A DNA stretch of 64,000 nucleotides. It comes from Larimichthys crocea (lineage: Eukaryota > Chordata > Actinopteri > Sciaenidae). Location: NCBI RefSeq assembly GCF_000972845.2, contig NW_020853243.1, forward strand, positions 41,442 to 105,441. The letters are read 5' to 3'. The translations under genes were made by a program, and so were the position numbers. This document shows positions 58,978 to 64,000 of the stretch, in pieces. A model generated the notes under the pieces. That model did no database searches, was not told the DNA's origin, and was given only the letters and a program-made list of their open reading frames with translations. Every line of letters starts with the position of its first letter. The first letter of the stretch is position 1.

Positions 58978-59496
58978 ATCTGAAGTAGGGATTGTGAAAT
59001 TCTTCGATACCGATGTTTAAAATAACAACTTGGCCGATACCGATGTTTTTCTTGTATTGCAAACTGCGTAACGTGGATCTTTCTCGAAGAGTCTCTACGC
59101 TCGGCTCCGCGTGAATTATGCGTCTGTTCTATTTTTAATGGACGCTGCGAGCGGCACCCGTCAATGTACACCGAGCACCTCGAGCTCAGGAAAGACAGGA
59201 AGCCAGACACAGAAACAGCATAGAGAATCCGGTGGATTTTCAAAATAAAATACCCAGCGCTGTCGTAAAAACAGGCAAGAGAGAAACTAATTAACTACGT
59301 AGCATATTTCCACATGTATAAGCATGTTTACAAGAACATACACGGGGAAAATGGCCAAAACTGAGCAAGTAAACAAAGTCTGGTGGGCTAAACGCTCCTG
59401 AAACGCTCCCTGATGATGCAGGATGGGTCGAAGCCGCGGCGCATCGGCACCGATACCGATGTTCAGCCGATGCATCGGTGCATCCCTAATCTGAAG
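58978..59496. mobile_element. hAT-like non-autonomous DNA element with 8-bp target duplication
   Basis: The element spans 58986-59488 (503 bp). It begins TAGGGATTGTG and ends CATCGGTGCATCCCTA, giving TAGGGAT-type inverted ends. It is flanked on both sides by the identical octamer ATCTGAAG (58978-58985 and 59489-59496). CGATACCGATGTT occurs in subterminal positions at both ends. An 8-bp duplication with short inverted ends is the signature of the hAT superfamily. No transposase frame is present, so it needed a partner in trans. Confidence 0.85.
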
Positions 59497-59737
59497 TCCA
59501 CAGCTCAGCAGCAGTGTGGATGACTGCTCGCTCTCTCATGGTGCTGAGGTTCATCTGATGAATTCTGATCAGACCAGCTGAGCATCACAGTGAGCAGGTA
59601 GGAGGTCAGAGAGGTCGGGCCTGGCATGACATTTTATAGAGGAGCATGTTATCATCCTGACTGACTGTAGAGTTCTGGATTAGTTGGAGGTGCAGTCTGC
59701 AATGCTGTGAAGAATGATGGAGGAAATGTAGTCCTGT

Positions 59738-59740
<3 letters not shown>

Positions 59741-59814
<74 letters not shown>

Positions 59815-59905
59815 GTGAAAGTTGAGGCTTCCTCGTCTGCCATGTTTGTCATGTTCATGGAGATACACAGTGTCAGGTTACACACACACACACACACACA
59901 CACAC
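59741..59905. repeat. (GT)n and (CA)n microsatellites
   Basis: A GT run of about 72 bp at 59741-59813 and a CA run of about 25 bp at 59880-59905, separated by about 65 bp of unique sequence. Confidence 0.92.
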
Positions 59906-60038
59906 TCAGACCTGTGCCAGGTGAATGAACTCTGATTGGTTGTCATGGCTCCTGTCAGTGGGCGGGGCTGCCAGGTGAGGAGGAGGAGCTGCTGAGGAAG
60001 TCCATGCTGCTTCTGGTAGAAAGCTGTCAGAACGGGGT

Positions 60039-60039
<1 letters not shown>

Positions 60040-60073
<34 letters not shown>

Positions 60074-60299
60074 GAGTGTGTGTGTGGGTCAGTCTCGGTG
60101 ACACACCCCTCTCTGTTCTCTCTGTGGTTTACCCCCCCCCCCTCCTTCCTGTTGAATGGGTCCATCTTGATAAAGCAGTGATGTTGCCGTGCTGTGATTG
60201 GAGGAAACAGGCTGTATTTACCGGTTGCTATGGAGACCAGACCTGCCTGCTGCAGAGGGGGGGGGGGTACAGGTCGACAGACAAAGCAGCCTCTGTTGG

Positions 60300-60335
<36 letters not shown>
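60040..60335. repeat. (GT)n runs with homopolymer C and G tracts
   Basis: GT runs at about 60040-60071 and 60302-60334, a run of ten or more C at about 60131-60142, and a run of ten or more G at about 60256-60267. Confidence 0.88.
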
Positions 60336-60677
60336 CTTTATCCTTGTGAGAACCTGTCAGTGTTAACCCTTCAGGAGTCAACATGTTTTCTCACAGGTCG
60401 TCCTGGATAATCAACACAGTCAGTCACTGTGTAGCTGTGTTCAGCTGTACTCGAGTATTTGTTGAGTTTGGTTGCTTGTCTTTGTAACTACAGACTGCAG
60501 CACAGAGTTTAGAACGCTCTGTCTGTTTGACTCTGGAATATTTCCACTTCATAATAAAATGTTAAATATGTGAATGTGTGTATCACTGTTGGGACGAATG
60601 AGACGTTATCAGGTGATTCATGAGAATCTCTGTCTCCAGCCATTCTGACCAAGACTGGTCTCTAAGACACTGGTCTC

Positions 60678-60678
<1 letters not shown>

Positions 60679-60755
<77 letters not shown>
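60679..60755. repeat. (GT)n microsatellite
   Basis: About 76 bp of uninterrupted GT. A CA/CGCA-type run follows at 60862-60912. Confidence 0.92.
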
Positions 60756-60756
<1 letters not shown>

Positions 60757-60969
60757 AAACTCGACTCTGGCCAAACCTCCACTGGGAATGTCTGAGAGCT
60801 GGGGAGAGTCAACCACCTGTCCACACAAACACTAAATGCCTCTCATGCTTGTGAAGCTGTGCACGCACACACACGCACACGCACACACACACACACACGC
60901 ACACGCACACACAGGATTAAAGGATTCTCTCCTTTAAAGACATTTGTCAGCAGCTCTGTGTGTCTATAA

Positions 60970-61615
60970 AGTTTTGTTGGTGTGTTTTTGTAATGGTGCT
61001 GTTGTTGGCGTGTTGTTGAGGTGTTGTTGGCGTGTTGTTGTTGAGGTGTTGTTGGCGTGTTGTTGAGGTGTTGTTGTTGAGGTGTTGTTGTTGAGGTAGT
61101 GTTGGCGTGTTGTTGGCATGTTGTTGGCGTGTTGTTGAGGTGTTGTTGAGGTGTTGTTGAGGTGGTGTTGGCGTGTTGTTGAGGTGTTGTTGAGGTGTTG
61201 TTGGCATGTTGTTGGCGTGTTGTTAAGGTGTTGTTAAGGTGTTGTTGGTGTGTTGTTGTTGAGGTGTTGTTGGCGTGTTGTTAAGGTGTTGTTGTTGAGG
61301 TGGTGTTGGCGTGTTGTTGAGGTGTTGTTGGTGTGTTGTTGAGGTGGTGTTGGCGTGTTGTTGGCGTGTTGTTAAGGTGTTGTTGTTGAGGTGTTGTTGA
61401 GGTGTTGTTGAGGTAGTGTTGGCGTGTTGTTGAGGTGGTGTTGGTGTGTTGTTGAGGTGGTGTTGGCGTGTTGTTGGTGTGTTGTTGAGGTGGTGTTGGC
61501 GTGTTGTTGTTGAGGTGTTGGCGTGAGGTTGAGGTGTTGTTGGCGTGCTGTTGGGGTGTTGTTGGTGTGTTGTTGTTGAGGTGGTGTTGGCGTGTTGTTG
61601 GCGTGTTGTTGTTGA
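60970..61615. repeat. GTTGTTGGCGTGTTGTTGAG minisatellite
   Basis: About 640 bp of TGTTGTTGGCG, TGTTGTTGAGG and TGGTGTTGGCG blocks, mostly trinucleotide-phased, so open minus-strand frames rich in Thr, Gln and Asn arise. They are not proteins. Confidence 0.92.
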
Positions 61616-62219
61616 CCTGACCATCTTTCCTATTTCTTAAAAACAAACATATTTATTATTAATAACTGTGCACCAGTACAACAATCTTAAAAGACCAACA
61701 GCTTCACAAGCTTGCCTGCACACTACGGCATGGCGTGAAGCTGTTTGTTCATTGGTTCATGTCAGCAGATGTCAGCAGGTCCCGCCTCTGTCCTCTCGTC
61801 GTGTATTTACCGTGTTTCTGTGTCTGTTGGAGTCTGCTCTGATTGGATGAGCAGCAGATGAATCATTGTCACACTTGGGTGGCGGCGTGGTGGACGATAC
61901 TGTTTGAACTGTCAGTACTTCATGTGTGTTCTGGTGGAATCATCATGTGTGAACACTTGGTGTCCGCCCGTCCTTTCCTTCAGGAAACAAACAGCAGCGA
62001 GGCAGGAAGCTCTGGATGTTCTTCACTGCTAATGTTTGTCACTTCCTGTCAGCGTGTCCTCTGTGGACGTTCAGGGGAACCCTCCCCGTCTGTCTCTGAT
62101 CTGGGAGCAGCCTGCCGTCCTGTCCCTGTTTCCCGCCTTTGTTTGGCTCGGAGGCGTCCACATGTCTCGTCTAATTAGCCAAGCTGGAGTCCCTCAGAGA
62201 CTGAACTGACCTGTTAGAG

Positions 62220-62282
62220 CTCCTCTTCTTCTTCTTCTTCTTCTTCTTCTTCTTCTTGTTCTTGTTCTTCTTCTTCTTCTTG
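62220..62282. repeat. (TTC)n microsatellite
   Basis: About 60 bp of TTC with TTG interruptions. Confidence 0.92.
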
Positions 62283-62490
62283 GTTGGTCTGCAGCTTGTC
62301 TCAGCAGCAGGTGGACTCTCAGATCTCTGTGGGCTCTCTGGGCTCGAGCTCTGACGTGGATGATTTAGTATGCAGCCAGAAATAGTGTGCGGTGGAAAAT
62401 GTCGCTCCTCAGCTGCTTTCTGCACAAACTGCTCTGCTCCACTTCCTCCACGAGGCTGTAATCCATCAACACACACCGCCTGAATGAAGC

Positions 62491-62492
62491 TG

Positions 62493-62555
<63 letters not shown>
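62491..62555. repeat. (GT)n microsatellite
   Basis: About 64 bp of uninterrupted GT. Confidence 0.92.
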
Positions 62556-62558
<3 letters not shown>

Positions 62559-63245
62559 CTCGGAGAAGAAGCCAGCAGTGACTTCACGTCAGCTCGTCCA
62601 GAGAAACATGAAGATTCGGCCTGAAACGTGTCGTGCTGATGCTCGTGTGTCACGTGGAGTCAGTTCTGGTTCAGCAGGTGTGAGCAGAGAAGTTGTAAAA
62701 AGAGTTGAGAGGTTTGCAAACAGCAGCAGAACAGAGTCAGTTCCATGTTTCATTCAGCAGCTGGACGTTCTCCTAAAAGGTCGTGAGGTTCAGTCCTGAC
62801 GTCACCAGCTCAGACTCTTTATTAGTTCCCGCTCTGATGGATTTAGTTTCAGGAACAAGGGCTTGAAAAGTGGAAGTGATCACAGCCGCTGATCAACTTC
62901 CTGTTTCTCTGCAATCACGACTGAAAAACGAACAGCAGAGCGATGATGTGACTGTATGAAGAGAGACAAACGTGAAGTTCATGAAAACATAAACCATCTG
63001 TAATGAGAGGTGAACAGCTTCACTGTCTGAAGCTGTTTTAGTCTAATTAACAGATCAGCTGATCTGTAGTGGAGCTTCTGTGAACATCAGCAGTGTCATC
63101 AAAGGACCAGAGGAGCTTTGACTGTGAGGACGCCGTCACTGAACTGATGGACTCAGGAACATCAGCTGTCGTCCTGCTGGCAGACGAGATGAACTGCAGA
63201 ACGCTGAATTTACTTTAAAATCAAGTGTCCATCATCATCAATCAG

Positions 63246-63253
63246 TGTCGTGT

Positions 63254-63295
<42 letters not shown>

Positions 63296-63421
63296 ACCTA
63301 CCCAGACAAACGCTGAATAATCCCAGCACAGTCAGGCAGTGAATGCACCGTCTGTTTACTCGTCCCAGCCAACGAGACGCCGCTCGCAAACAGACGAAGC
63401 TTTTGTTTAACACTCAACATG

Positions 63422-63478
<57 letters not shown>
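63246..63478. repeat. (GT)n and (CA)n microsatellites
   Basis: GT run at 63246-63293 and CA run at about 63426-63478, separated by unique sequence. Confidence 0.92.
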
Positions 63479-63480
<2 letters not shown>

Positions 63481-63790
63481 CATTCCTATATTCAGATGGA
63501 CTGACTTAGTTACTCACTTACTTAGTTACTCAGTTACTCAGTGGATTCATGGATACTTCAGTTTGTTCTTGGACTTTATTTTGAAACAGGAAGTCAGAGT
63601 TGTGTGAGCTGTCCTGTTACTCTGATTAACACTTTGTAATCTGAGTACATTCTTCACTAATGAGCAGCTCGTTACTCATGAACTGTGGTGGTGTGTTCAC
63701 TGACCTCTGAGCACAAACAAACTACAGTTCCCATGAAACCTTTCAGCTCTGCAGCTCCTCTGGTGACAGGAAGTGACCTGTGACCTCTGA

Positions 63791-64000
63791 CAGCTCTGAG
63801 GGTCCAACAGTCTGATTGAGTTTGTTGATGAAGCTTCACTGAGTGTTCACGTGTCCGTCATGATGAGGCTGTTTGATCCTCTGACTGAAGGAAAGGAGCT
63901 TCATGCTTCCTTATCTCCTTCAGCAGAGGACACAGGGAGCATCCTTTAGGAAAGGAAAGGAGGAGACAGCTGCAGAGAGAGCGTGTGGACATGAACATAC
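63791..64000 (-). repeat. Dispersed repeat, inverted partner of 52828-53029
   Basis: The last 210 bp are a close reverse complement of 52828-53029. The window ends inside the element, so it may extend further. Confidence 0.85.

Larger units (their letters stand above)
50414..64000 (+). other. rasal2-like intron 1 and beyond
   Basis: About 13.6 kb in which I see one further candidate exon (58017-58491) and otherwise repeats and unique non-coding sequence. Stretches without any recognised feature include 53715-54490, 55860-56360, 57140-57990, 58560-58970, 61630-62200 and 62560-63240. Confidence 0.6.

Overview
This is vertebrate nuclear DNA, almost certainly from a teleost fish. The coding sequence is a many-exon extracellular-matrix gene with canonical GT..AG introns. 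The introns are short and packed with (CA)n and (CT)n microsatellites and minisatellites. The interspersed repeats include a tRNA-derived SINE remnant and a short hAT-type element of kinds common in teleosts. There are no prokaryotic operons, CRISPR arrays or phage genes.

The main gene is lamc1 (laminin subunit gamma-1) on the + strand, with ATG at 1393 and TAA at 46290-46292. All 28 exons known for the human gene can be found. Exon 1 is at 1393-1765, exons 3 and 4 at 23335-23465 and 24718-24884, and exons 5-28 run cleanly from 38706 to 46292. Splice phases of exons 3-28 join in frame throughout. Exon 2 is present only on the minus strand (16859-17153), inside a noisy stretch (about 13.2-17.4 kb). 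The assembled protein would be about 1,590 residues: signal peptide, LN domain, LE repeats, L4 (laminin IV) domain, more LE repeats including the nidogen-binding motif, and a long coiled coil. It ends with the integrin-critical glutamate at the third position from the C-terminus.

The most striking structure is an approximately 12-kb block in intron 4 (about 26.0-38.05 kb). It contains a direct, indel-ridden second copy of exons 5 to mid-22 (26811-33788), then an AT microsatellite, then an inverted, indel-ridden second copy of exons 4 and 3 (34425-37900). Indels occur equally in exons and introns, and the copy breaks off in mid-exon at a microsatellite. I read this as a likely gap-filling or misassembly artefact made from uncorrected long reads. 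A real, recent rearrangement cannot be excluded from sequence alone. The inverted exon 2 region probably has the same origin.

Downstream, a 3' UTR of about 1.7 kb ends near a polyadenylation signal at 47974. A CpG-rich promoter region (about 49.85-50.29 kb) then leads into the first coding exon of a second + strand gene (50287-50413). Its N-terminus resembles the long-isoform start of RASAL2, a SynGAP-family Ras GTPase-activating protein. A second coding exon at 58017-58491 has the same donor phase and may be an alternative first exon. The gene continues beyond the window.

The rest is non-coding and dominated by tandem repeats. Notable items are a 1.3-kb array of a 14-bp unit carrying a near-CRE motif (TGATGTCA) in lamc1 intron 1, a 42-bp minisatellite at four sites, a perfect 19-bp-arm hairpin at 9294, a 503-bp hAT-like element with an exact 8-bp target duplication at 58978/59489, and an unidentified terminal exon at 17609. 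I found no convincing new biological system. The strongest leads are the structural anomalies and the CRE-like array.
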